Source of the DNA: Calycina herbarum
Lineage: Eukaryota > Ascomycota > Leotiomycetes > Helotiales > Pezizellaceae
NCBI GenBank assembly: GCA_001414485.1
Contig: LLEY01000024.1
Span: 186,001-250,000, forward strand
Length of the DNA stretch: 64,000 nucleotides
Reading direction: 5' to 3'
Every line of letters begins with the position of its first letter. Position 1 is the stretch's first letter. The translations under genes and the position numbers were made by a program. Below, one piece after another: positions 46,093 through 56,737 of this stretch. Below the pieces are notes generated by a model. It searched no databases. It saw only the letters and a list, made by a program, of their open reading frames with translations, and was not told the DNA's origin.

Positions 46093-47813
46093 ATGGCTCC
46101 CCACGCGGAAGTCGGACTGGGCTCCTCGAACGGAAATGCTACAACTACCCCCTCCTCCCCAAAGAAGGATCTCTTTACGGTCAACTCGCCCAACGTGGTC
46201 TACACCGAAAGTGAGATTAACACCAAATATACATACCGCACCACTTTGGTCAATGAAGTCGCCGATGGCAAATTTGAGGCAGTTCCCAAGGAGACTGTCT
46301 ACGACTTCAAGGTTGAACGCAAGGTCCCTAAGACTGGCATGATGCTGGTCGGTTGGGGTGGAAACAATGGTACCACTGTTACTGCCGGTATCATTGCCAA
46401 CCGTCGTGGTCTCTCTTGGGACACTCGCGAAGGCCCTCGTGCTGCCAATTATTATGGCTCAGTTGTCATGGGATCTACCATGAAGCTGGGTACAGATGCC
46501 AAAACTGCCAAGGATATCAACATTCCCTTCCATGATGTCCTCCCCATGGTTCACCCAAATGACCTTGCCATTGGCGGATGGGATATCAGTGGTATGAACT
46601 TGTCTGCTGCTATGGATAGAGCTGCTGTCCTTGAACCAACTTTGAAGGCTCAAGTCAAGAAGGAAATGACCGAGATGGTTCCACTTCCCAGCATCTACTA
46701 CCCAGATTTCATTGCTGCCAACCAAGAAGACCGTGCCGACAATCTTATCGAAGGTAGCAAGGCTTCGCTTGCCCACGTTGAACAAATCCGCAAGGATATT
46801 CGGTAAATTTAGAATCTTGGTTCTTTCGAGTAAAATGCTGACTTCAATGATAGTGATTTCAAGTCAAAGAATGGTTTGGATAAAGTCATTGTCCAATGGA
46901 CTGCCAACACTGAACGTTTCGCCGAGCTCGTTCCTGGCATCAACGATACCGCAGACAACCTCATGAAGGCTATTGAAAACGGCCATGAAGAAGTCGCACC
47001 ATCTACAGTTTTCGCAGTTGCCTCCATCCTCGAGAACGCTCCCTTCATTAACGGATCCCCTCAAAACACATTCGTTCCTGGAGCTATTGAGCTTGCTGAG
47101 AAGCACAATGCTTTCATTGGAGGTGATGACTTTAAGTCTGGCCAAACCAAGATGAAATCTGCTCTTGTTGATTTCTTAATCAGTGCAGGCATTAAGCTCA
47201 CTTCAATTGCAAGCTACAACCATCTTGGTAACAACGATGGCAAGAATCTTAGCTCCCACAAGCAATTCCGATCCAAGGAAATCTCCAAATCCAATGTTGT
47301 TGATGACATGGTCGAAGCAAACTCTGTTCTTTACAAGAAGGGCGAGCACCCAGATCACACTGTTGTCATCAAGTACATGCCAGCCGTTGGAGACAACAAG
47401 CGAGCTTTGGATGAGTACTATGCCGAGATTTTCATGGGTGGTCACCAAACAATTTCGTAAGTTGGCTACCCACTTTAAAATTGTCCAAATACTAACAATA
47501 TAGTCTCTTCAATGTCTGTGAGGACTCTTTGCTCGCTTCTCCATTGATCATCGACTTGGTTCTCATCGCCGAGATGATGACTCGTATCCAATGGAAGGCT
47601 CATGCCATTGACGGTGCCACTACCAAGGACTTTGGAAACTTCCACAGTGTTCTCAGCATTCTCAGCTACATGCTTAAGGCCCCATTGACCCCACCAGGAA
47701 CACCTGTTGTCAATGCTCTTGCTAAGCAGCGAGGTGCTTTGACCAACATTTTCCGTGCCTGTGTTGGTCTTGAGCCTGAGAGCGATATGACACTTGAGCA
47801 CAAGCTTTTTTAA
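46093..47813 (+). CDS. INO1: Inositol-3-phosphate synthase
   Basis: Three exons, 46093..46802, 46854..47456 and 47504..47813, giving 540 aa. The enzyme converts glucose-6-phosphate to 1L-myo-inositol-3-phosphate with NAD as cofactor, the first and rate-limiting step of inositol synthesis for phosphatidylinositol and inositol phosphates, in the cytosol. Conserved blocks are the NAD-binding [52 protein letters not shown] (active-site lysines), [31 protein letters not shown] and a C terminus ending LEHKLF. Length matches yeast Ino1 (533 aa). A long pyrimidine-rich leader with a probable intron precedes it. The substrate is shared with the G6PDH encoded 25 kb to the left, but the two are not adjacent. 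Confidence 0.97.
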
Positions 47814-48836
47814 GTGTTGTCCTTGTCATATTTTCCTAGCTATGCTTTCTTGATGACGCTGGGAAAGAGGGGAATGTGTAAGGGAGTTTTTGCTTTTGAT
47901 AAGGTCTACTAGTGGCGAAAAGTGCCATCATTCATTCGTTAGACATAACACAACAATAGAAGTGCAATTGCCCTTCAAATAATTGTTTCTTTGCAACGTG
48001 AAAATTGTTATCTGTACTAATTAAATTAGTTTCTTTAGTGTAATCCTTTGCGCCAGGGCCAAGGCCAGCAAGGTATAAGATGAGTTGAGTTCAATTTTCT
48101 ACCCTGTCTAAATCATAATGGAAGGCAATCCACAAAATGAAAGGCCTTTTCTCAAACTATCTCGGGGTCGAAAGAGGGTTGGGAGCTACCAGGGATGGGG
48201 GAGCTTAGCTTTCGGCGTGCCATTTCATGTTTGGGGAATTCGTGGTAAGTGAGAGTTATGAATTTTGAGTATCAATTCTTGGGAACTGGAGGATCGCCAG
48301 GAATTCGCAACTGACCAAAGAGTAGAACACATGTTATCTTGTTCTCTGCGCGTTCAAGTCGATTTAATTATCCCAAATGACTTGGATGATCAAATTTAAT
48401 GCTAGGCTCATACTTCAGGATGGGTTAGCACAATTATAAAGGGGAAAGTGACTTCTTGCGCTTGTTGACTTCGATTGTACCTTTGAATTTGTCCTACTTT
48501 TCGTGCCAACTTACTGGCCATCACTTTCTTGGTAACTCTGGGGTATGAAGGATGCAACGACGACTAAAGGCGAGGGGATGGGAAAAACTGAATGGAAAGA
48601 GGAAGATTTGGGTTCGGAGAAGAAGTTAGGGGGAGTGAGACAAATGGGTGAGATAAACAAGCGCAGAGACACAGGAAATGGGACCAAGAAAGAGGGGAAT
48701 AGGAGGAAAGCATTAGAGTAAGTGGCTGAAGGCTTCTGTTCAAATTAGCAAATCTTCTTGTTTATTTATAGTGAAGTCAGGGTATTTCTCTTTAATGGCT
48801 TCCATTATATCCATCTCCTCTTCAAATCATTCGTTT
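47814..48836. other. Intergenic region
   Basis: No gene recognised. INO1 3' flank followed by purine-rich sequence near 48590-48720. Confidence 0.5.
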
Positions 48837-49337
48837 CTAATCATACCATCGATATCTCCCCCATCTCTTCCTAACATTGCGGTTCCGTAATTGGGAAGGA
48901 GTAGGCACACGCATCTCGACGGAATCTACACTGCCTATTGACTTTCTTGATTTGTCGTAGATGGATGTGCAGCCTAGACTTGAGGGCGCGAGGCCGAGAC
49001 CTGAGTAAACTGTTTCTCGCGTTTTCGGGGTGGGGGAGGGAGATCGTGACTGGGGTGGTGTTGTTGGATTTGTTGATTCTGTGGAGGGTGATGAGGTTTG
49101 GGTTTTGGAGGTTGAGGAGGGGGATGTTGATTGGGAGGATGGGGTTGTTTCTTTTTCTCCTTCCCCTCCTTTTTCTCCGCACTTCTTCTGATGGGCATTC
49201 TGATCTTGATCAAGGTATGAAGTTGCCATTTCCTCGTCAGTTGATGGTTTTGAGACTTCTACTTTATCCCATAGATGTGGATATTTGAGAGGAAGCACAT
49301 AATGTGGTGTAATGGTGTGTGGTTTGACGTTGTCCAT
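48837..49337 (-). CDS. Low-complexity hypothetical protein
   Basis: Single-exon 166-aa ORF without recognised domain. The N-terminal third is ordinary (MDNVKPHTITPHYVLPLKYPHLWDKVEV). The middle is Ser/Thr/Pro/Gln-rich (TPSSQSTSPSSTSKTQTSSPSTES) and the C terminus basic (SQLRNRNVRKRWGRYRWYD). No signal peptide or membrane segment. It may be genuine because its frame stays open while the others are broken and it has a plausible start. The low-complexity centre weakens that argument. Treat as tentative. Confidence 0.45.
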   Translation of the reverse strand: MDNVKPHTITPHYVLPLKYPHLWDKVEVSKPSTDEEMATSYLDQDQNAHQKKCGEKGGEGEKETTPSSQSTSPSSTSKTQTSSPSTESTNPTTPPQSRSPSPTPKTRETVYSGLGLAPSSLGCTSIYDKSRKSIGSVDSVEMRVPTPSQLRNRNVRKRWGRYRWYD

Positions 49338-51285
49338 TGTGAGGTCTTCCAGTTCTCGGAGGGTCGAAAATGTGGAGGTCGTGTAGATCAGCTAGTAGTT
49401 TGAAAAGGAAAATGGGGTTCTTATAAAACCGATAGAATAGAGGAAGAGAGGGAATGGGAAAACATTATTGAAGTGAAAGAAGAATGACATTGTTATTATT
49501 TTGCTCTTTAGATAGGTGAATTGGTATTTGGATCTTTGTGGGATTGGGTGCGGTAGATGACTAGTGTTATCTCACTACCCCTTCTACAGCCTTCTTCGGA
49601 AATTCTCCCCTACCGGCTGTGTCACAACTTTCCTATATACATTTCACAGCTCTACTCCAAGGTATACCAACTCCTGTACTTCTTGGATCTGACAAAGGAA
49701 ACAGGGGAAGGCGGAACTGAGAGAGTTCGTGACTTGGTCCAAATGCTATGACAACAGGCAATTTCTCAATTAAGAGGAGCAACTACATGGTTTGTACCCG
49801 CGCGACACCCTTCAGAAATACAGTTGGAACAAGGAAACGGCTTTTTCCAGATTGTTTGGACCCCCCATTCCAGAAGCACTTTGACTTCCCACAAAAAGAT
49901 TTTTCTGGGGAGGGGCAATCCGAAGGGGTGTTTATAGTTACGCTAACGGGAGCCATTCCCATTTAGGTTTTAAGTCAACACCCAGGGCCGCTCCTTCCCT
50001 TTCTCGCCAAACTGCCTTGACCCTCTGACCCCCTCGCTCTTGCCTCAGTGTTGGCTCTCCCGACACCCTCACACTCGATCACTCTTTCCCCCTTGACACC
50101 TCAACTCTTGCGGACCCTTGCAACACCTTGAACTCGACACTCAATCCCTTGTCACCCACTCCACAGGTCGGTCCTTCTCGACAACACAGCTCAACACTCT
50201 TGCCTCGGCCTCGATGCCCTCTCGGCTCGACACACTCGCTCTTGCCTCAATCTCGTCGACCCTCTTGCCTCGCCGATCCTTGGCCCTCGACATGTCGGGT
50301 CTCGACGCTTGCTCTCGAGGCCTAGGTCCCGACCAACTTTTGTATGAACCTTTCTTTGTAACTCCCACTAAACTCGGCATATGATAGCCTTGGGATAGAA
50401 GTCTTCCAAGGTTGAGAAAATAAAACGGAATACTAATAACAATATATATATGAAAAAATAAGCGGTAGGAATAAGGGACCAAACCAATCCGTAGGAGTAA
50501 GGAACCAAACCATCCGAAAGTGCGTAGGAATAAGGAATCAAACTAGCGATATTCTGCTTGCGCCTGGGCAGCTAGGTTAGATCAACGTCGTGTCGTTGAT
50601 GCCGATATATAGCTTATTTGAACCTTTAAAGATTTGTGGGGTGGCTGGTAGCTTGGTGGGTCAATCGTAGGGGGATTTTGATGTGAAACTTGCTATTGCC
50701 TTGACGAGTCGAGTTCAACCCAGCATATTAAAAGCTAAGTCAGAGAAGATTGCTAATTTAATAATAGTACTAGATGCTTGTCTTAGTCCAGCCCAAAGTA
50801 GCAACTTTTATTCGAATAGAGGTGATGCATGTGCTCAAGTGTGTTATAACTCCTTTGTACCTGCCCATGGGTCTCTATAATGGAAAATTGAGAACACTCT
50901 GTAAGAAATTCGGAAGATTGGCTATCCACCAAGAGAGCTTCCTGCAGTTGCGTACGGTACATCCTTTCTTACACCGATTAGGAAAAACAAAAGATAAGAG
51001 AGCCTAGAACTATTTGAATTCTCAAGTGAATAACAAAGATTGACAGATCATCGGCACAAAACCCCGAGATAGATCTGGAACAGCTTAGTTATTGCCTTGA
51101 GTGTCTTCTGAAGGAATCGAAGCAGTGTACCATACATAATTGGTTGAACTTTGAGTGTTCTTGTTTAATATTTCATATATGCGCCAATAGAAAGAAGAAC
51201 ACCAACGGGCAGTAAATGGGAACCCGAACTTAAGATGTAACTGAAAAATCATTATATTAAATGCCTCCAAAGTCCAAATTTTATA
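49338..51285. other. 2-kb intergenic region with C-rich repeat block
   Basis: No gene recognised. Positions 49980-50340 are markedly C/T-rich with recurring CTCGACAC, CTCTTGCCTC and CTCGGC words. At 50463-50545 three diverged copies of GTAGGAATAAGGAACCAAAC follow one another. The two blocks together look like a lineage-specific repeat rather than coding sequence. Confidence 0.5.
50463..50545 (+). repeat. Three imperfect copies of a GTAGGAATAAGGRACCAAAC unit
   Basis: Units begin near 50465, 50491 and 50524, each reading gtagga(a/g)taagg(g/a)a(c/t)caaac, separated by short unlike spacers. Confidence 0.75.
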
Positions 51286-52728
51286 CTAAAGACATTGGTA
51301 ATACCAAGGCGGCGAAACTCCTTTACATGAAAATCCAGACTGTATCAATCGCACGTCAGTTCGATTTCATTTTCTAAAAGATTGATTGATTCCAGATAAG
51401 GAAAAGGAAAACTTACAGCACAAGCAGTACAACCCTTCCAATCATTCCCCCCGCATTGATCCCAATGTTTCTGCGTACATCCACTCCCACCACCTGGCAC
51501 TTGCGTACTCGTGGGTTGACTCGAACTGGTTTTCGTACTCGTCGGCTTCGCTGTAGTCGTTGGTTTCGTACTGGAGGTGGTTGAAGTAGTTGGATCCGTA
51601 GGCTCTGGTGGCTCAGAAGTATCAGTAGAACTAACACTCGTCGTCGTAGCCGTTGGTCCCGTAGTAGTCGTCGTACTTGAAGGATGACTTGGCGGTTTCC
51701 CAGGAATAACACCACCGGGACTCGTATCTGTAGTCGCTGAACTGCCATCACAATATGCCACCCAGCCATTCAAAGTCATATTCTTCATAACAGTGCTAAA
51801 TCCCGTCAAGCCCGCAGATTGACAACTAATTTTCCGCTCGTCGTTGGTGATTGTGGGCACTTTGGCAATATATTCGATGTGGTAAACTGGCTTTCCGGCT
51901 TTGATGAAGTTATCGTATTGATTGCATTCGCCGAATTTCCCGCATTCTTCATTGACGGCGAAGGACATTACACTTGTGAGAGCGGGGACTATGGATAAAC
52001 TGTTTTTGAGCCCGATTTTGAGACCTAGGGAGTCGGCGTAGGTGGCTAGAAATTTTAGGTATTCGATTGTGTCGGCCTCCTTTAGATTGAGACCATTCGT
52101 GTTTTGCTGGAAGGAATTAGCGAATCTGTCCCCCCAAATAGTGCAGAGTTGGCCTTGAAACCAACTCTCCAAGTGATCCGTCTAATAATAGAATAAGAAA
52201 AGAATGAACAATCATACATAACCATCTGTTTGTCCATTTGTTAGCTTTGGACCTTTTGTTGAATATCTAGCAGAAAGAATGACCGCATTTTTGGAAAAGG
52301 TTGTTCATACCTGTATTATCTGGATCAATTGCATCACAGCCCTTCTTCTGAGCATTCTGTATTCTGGCCTTCATGATATTCCTAACATTCGTACTACTCA
52401 ACTTAAGCCACCGTTCATTCGGCCATTCCTTAAGTTGAGCCCCCAGATCCGAAGTTGCAAATTTCTTGAAATCTGGCCGCCAGTTTTCACTTGTTCCCGC
52501 ACTGAAATAACATATAACAGTCTTGCCCAAGTCCTTCATGGCACCAATAGTCTCCGCACTTGTATCTTCTAGATCGACATCCCAAACGATGGCATCGGTC
52601 GGCACAAGAGTTATCGAAAGATTCGGAATGCCGCTCAATACAATCTGGAATTTCTCCCCCACAACGAAATCGGCAGCCACTCGAGCGACAAAGAAGGTAA
52701 AAGCCAATAAGAACCATGACAGGATCAT
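51286..52728 (-). CDS. Secreted GH114-family protein (spherulin-4-like) with C-terminal CBM1
   Basis: Four exons on the minus strand: 52728..52311, 52225..52218 (8 nt), 52106..51417, 51339..51286, giving 389 aa. A signal peptide (MILSWFLLAFTFFVARVAA) leads into the GH114 TIM-barrel. Its conserved blocks are AIVWDVDLEDTS, KTVICYFSAGTSENWRPDF, DAIDPDNTDGYQNTNGLNL and VYHIEYIAK. The Asp of DPDN and the Glu of HIEY fit the acidic pair proposed as catalytic. A Thr/Ser/Pro linker and a complete CBM1 cellulose-binding module follow (CTQKHWDQCGGNDWKGCTAC..YYQCL, about 352-389). Known GH114 enzymes cut alpha-1,4-galactosamine in fungal galactosaminogalactan. The last 17 residues need the final exon; reading through the intron destroys the CBM1. 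Confidence 0.88.
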
Positions 52729-55556
52729 ATTTGCAGAGAGGAAACTCAAGTGAAGAGTTCTGGGAAAGGCTCTAGAACTTCTCAAGTGAGGAAGTAATGA
52801 AAAAAGAGGGTATACTTTGAACGGAGAAGAACCGGCGCAGAAGAAAAAAAGTGTTCCCGAACGTGGTGTTACATAGAAAGAGATTTTTACCAATGGATAC
52901 GTCTAATGAGCATTCTCATTGGCCCAAGAAAAGTCTATACATGTTGCCGCCAGTAGAGATCAGCCGTTGCAGTGGTTTTCTGGAAGCCTGCGCGTTCGGT
53001 TATGTATTTGATATTGCTGTACACCAACCTTGACTGATCATGCCAACTATCCCACATGGTAGTCTATCACAGAGCCAGTGGCAGTGCGTGATATTGCCTC
53101 GGCGAGCCACGGTCTATGAATAATGAACCGGAAACGAAATATGACTTTGATCGGTAGTCCAGCCAGGGAGGCGATGACAACCTAACTGCCGTTCGTGTCG
53201 TGCTAGATGGGTACTTCCCTCTGCAGGGTAAGCAGTGTCAAAGAGGCCAGCTGTTCGAGAAAGTAGCACTACTCATTGGCTTGCGAACCACTGTACCTGA
53301 AGATCTCGAAGAAAAAACAGTGTTGCCAGGACTCTGGGGTATTAATATCGCTTGTAGATTGATGCGGGGAAAACCCCCGACACGGCATCGTTTGGGCTAA
53401 GAGCCGCGTGGTCGGTTAAATGGAGAGCAAGAAAATTTACCCCTATTGCGGCGATAGAATTGTCGTCGGCCCCATGATCGAGATACTTGAAGTTGCTGGA
53501 GCAGGTACGTCTGTCGACCAGGTTGTTGAAAGTAAATATTAGAAATCCAAACTCGAAAAAGCCTGGAACGTCCATCGCAACGTTGCACTCATGTCCAGGT
53601 TGAGTTTGGGCTCATATCGAAAGGCCCAAAAGGGACATAAGTCCCCGATTTCATGCTTGATGTGGAAACATGTAGTCGACAGCTCGTTATGATATTTGCG
53701 CTACAGGTGTTTGTTTATTGGATGGGAATCTCAAAGTATGCGATTTCAACTTGAGGGTCCTTCGAACAGCAGAAAACCATGGAAAAGGAGACGCGACTTA
53801 ATTTTGCGTCGTCAGTTGGCCTATCCTTTTCTCTCAAGTTCGTGGCCCAGGCCAGGTACCTCAGACCAATTACCAAAGTCCAGTAGAGGATCTTCTGATC
53901 AACGCTAGGTTTGTGCATACCAAGAGCTTATGTCAACGTGAATCGGTATTCTGAATTGCCTATGTAGGCTAAGTACCAGAGCTTGGGTGGTACATATCGG
54001 AAACAAAAAGGCTTGGCATATTATCCGCATAAAGCCATCTCTACCATCTTTAGCCGCGTTGACACGTTTCCACACCCTTGCAACGAACTCGAAATTTCTT
54101 ATCGAGGCCTCGTGCTAGTCTGATTTCCACGGGGTAAACGAAGAGATGTTTACGGAGAAGGTCGGAATACAGGCGTGCCCTCGGTTCTGAAGCAGAATAG
54201 TTCCCAATTTTCTCCTGCGCTGGTTATATGTCGTACAATAGGTTGAAAAGAAGCTTTCCACCCCGATTGAGAAAATACTATCCCAGTTGAAGTGAAAGTG
54301 TAGCCCTGTTCTGGGACTTCAGCCTTCAGACCAGAGCCGAGACTGTTCCAAGGGAAAATAAGGGCTGAGCAACCGGTGACCCTAGAAAGTTGAAGTTCTG
54401 AAGACGCACGCAAGTAGACGAAAATTTTCAAATTATGGCGTAATAAGCTTTACTCATTCCTCAAGAAAATTCTGCCATTCGACTTGTTAGCTCCTTACGC
54501 CAATAGCAGGGAAGGTGCAATAGTTACCCATGCCCATTCGTCCAGGAATGAAACACATAATAGTGGACAGGGAAAGGGCAATATACCTTTGCAAATTATA
54601 TGGTGATAGTACTCCACACATATAGCGGCGATATCGTCTCCTTGTCCGTTGTGAGTGTACACTAACTAAACTTTGTTCGTGCGAAGCTGGATAGAATAAC
54701 TGCTGTTATAATCGAGAAGTTGAAAGAAGAATAGATCTCTTGTGTACAAAACAAGTAGAGCGACAAGCGTAATTTCGCTGCTGGGCTATTCCGACTGCTA
54801 TGCTCGTAGGCTGGTAGTATATCTACCCCATTTTCAAGTCAACCCGATCAAAACACTCACCGGAAAAACAGAGGAGACAAGACAGCCGAAAGGTCTCTAA
54901 AAACAAGAATAACTTAAAAACTCTGGACCTGTATGCTTATAAGCAAAAACAAGGCTCTTCAGCACTTGCTCATATGAGGTGGTGACTCCAATCGACGCCA
55001 ACTGGAGTGCCCTCGACAAGCAGCCACCAGGTAAGCTGCAACTCCTCAAGATAAGCATATATACTGCCGCAGACACTCATACCAGCAACAAGTTAGTTAG
55101 GCACATAGATTGAAAGCAATATCTCCTTTGTGACAACTAAGTATACCCCTTGAACTGGAAAAGCTCGTATTGAAAGCCGGAAACTTGATCTAATATTTTC
55201 GCTAAGCAAAATGCCTCGGGTCAAGACATATTTTTGAATAATGATGGAATTTTAAGGTTCTCCGGTAAAGAGTGCAGCACACGTACCGGAAATAATCTTG
55301 GTTTATCAAAATTTTGTCGCCATCCCAGCCGTCCAATCCCTCCAAGCACTCGCTTTTGTTCCCGTGTCTCTGAGTGTGCCGATAGGAGGTATAAAGCAAT
55401 TGGGCTCCGCAAAGATGAATTCTCATTGGCGCTTCGTATGTTAGAATAGGGATTGATCGTCCCTCAGATTCTGTTTACGCTGTCCTCCCAGCCATGAACG
55501 GGCCCATCTGACGCTTCTGGTCTCCTTTGAAGTCTATCATTCTTCCGCCCACAAGT
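52729..55556. other. 2.8-kb region without recognisable genes
   Basis: No gene, tRNA or clear repeat seen. Open frames on both strands are under 100 codons and match nothing I know. The left edge should hold the promoter of the GH114-CBM1 gene. The region could contain decayed elements too old to recognise by eye. Confidence 0.5.
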
Positions 55557-56286
55557 CTACAACAACTTCAACTGTCCAGTGACCTGGTCGATAACACTCT
55601 TAGGAGCCGGGCCGATACCAAGCACCGTTGCACTCCCACTCGCAATCTGTGTCCTTCCAGCATCGACGACCACTTCCGCAATGACCCCCAGACTTTGTGC
55701 CACAGCTTGTAACGTCCTCAGCTCTTCTTCGCCCTTGGCTTGTAAAGCTACCTTTGCTTGCCCACCATTCTCCCATGCCCCCAAGGCCGAAGGGTTCTTT
55801 CGCAGGCCCTTCTTGTAGCATCCGAGAGTTGCATGTCCACACTGGGCCGCGATTTTTCCTAGAAAAATAATTAGGATATATTCCTCAACTTTAGGCATAG
55901 CAAAACGTACCTTTGGTCATGCCCAAATCCGTTCGCACAACGAGAACCATCTTAAATTCTTCTTTGCTGTTTGCCCATGCTGGTTCTTCCTTCTTGGCCT
56001 TGACCTCTTTCTTAGCATCAACTCTCAACCCATCTCTCTTATCTGCCTCCACTCCATTCGCCCAGTTCGGCGCGTGGTCCAGTAACGACTCTTCGATATC
56101 TTCCTCCTCGCTTTCCTCTTCGTCGTCGTAGTTGTCTATGCCGCGTTGCTTGGGAGGTTTGTTTTGGAATGGTATAGGGAAGAAGCCCAGAGACGACGCG
56201 ATTCCAATCATGTATCCGCTAAGGCCGGCCACGATGGCAGTGCCAATTAGCATGGCTATAGGTGTTGGGGCGGCTCGGTCGGCCAT
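55557..56286 (-). CDS. PTH2: Peptidyl-tRNA hydrolase 2
   Basis: Two exons on the minus strand, 56286..55911 and 55858..55557, giving 225 aa. A membrane-anchor segment at residues 9-35 (PIAMLIGTAIVAGLSGYMIGIASSLGFF) is followed by an acidic linker (DDEEESEEEDIEES). The Pth2 catalytic domain runs to the end: [77 protein letters not shown]. The enzyme frees tRNA from prematurely released peptidyl-tRNA; the anchored form in yeast and animals sits on the outer mitochondrial membrane. The splice junction restores the invariant TKGKIAAQC. Confidence 0.95.
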
Positions 56287-56737
56287 TGCGTGAGGCTTGA
56301 TATGAGAATCTTCAGCGGAAGGGAGATCAGCGCTGTTTTGAAAGATAATATCTGGGGGTTGCGATTTAAAAATGGAAAGATTGTGCTGGAGGAGTCGCGG
56401 TAAGGTTTTCTTTCAGGGGGTTTGGCCTCGCCGACGTCACTGAAGGTGCTTGCCTCTTCTGCCTGGACTTCAGGGCTTTCAAAAATCTCGAAATGCAACA
56501 AATTTATTTGGACATCGGCACTTGATCGGACACTTGCAGCTTTTAGTGGATCACCTTGTATTCTGGGGTATCAAAATTGCTTTCATCCCTAGGCCTCTAC
56601 AGGAGCTTGCACGAAAGACATTCTACTAGCAGCTAGCTATTCTTCTAGCCATTAATAAGTCATCATAAATACTCCTTATCATAAGCTACCAAAGGAAACA
56701 AAGATTTCCGACTCCAGACTCCTCCAATGAATATCCT

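Noticed and set aside
53200..54431. Several 60-95 codon open frames in the region left of PTH2
   Set aside because: No domain, signal peptide or codon pattern; overlapping frames on both strands are equally open.
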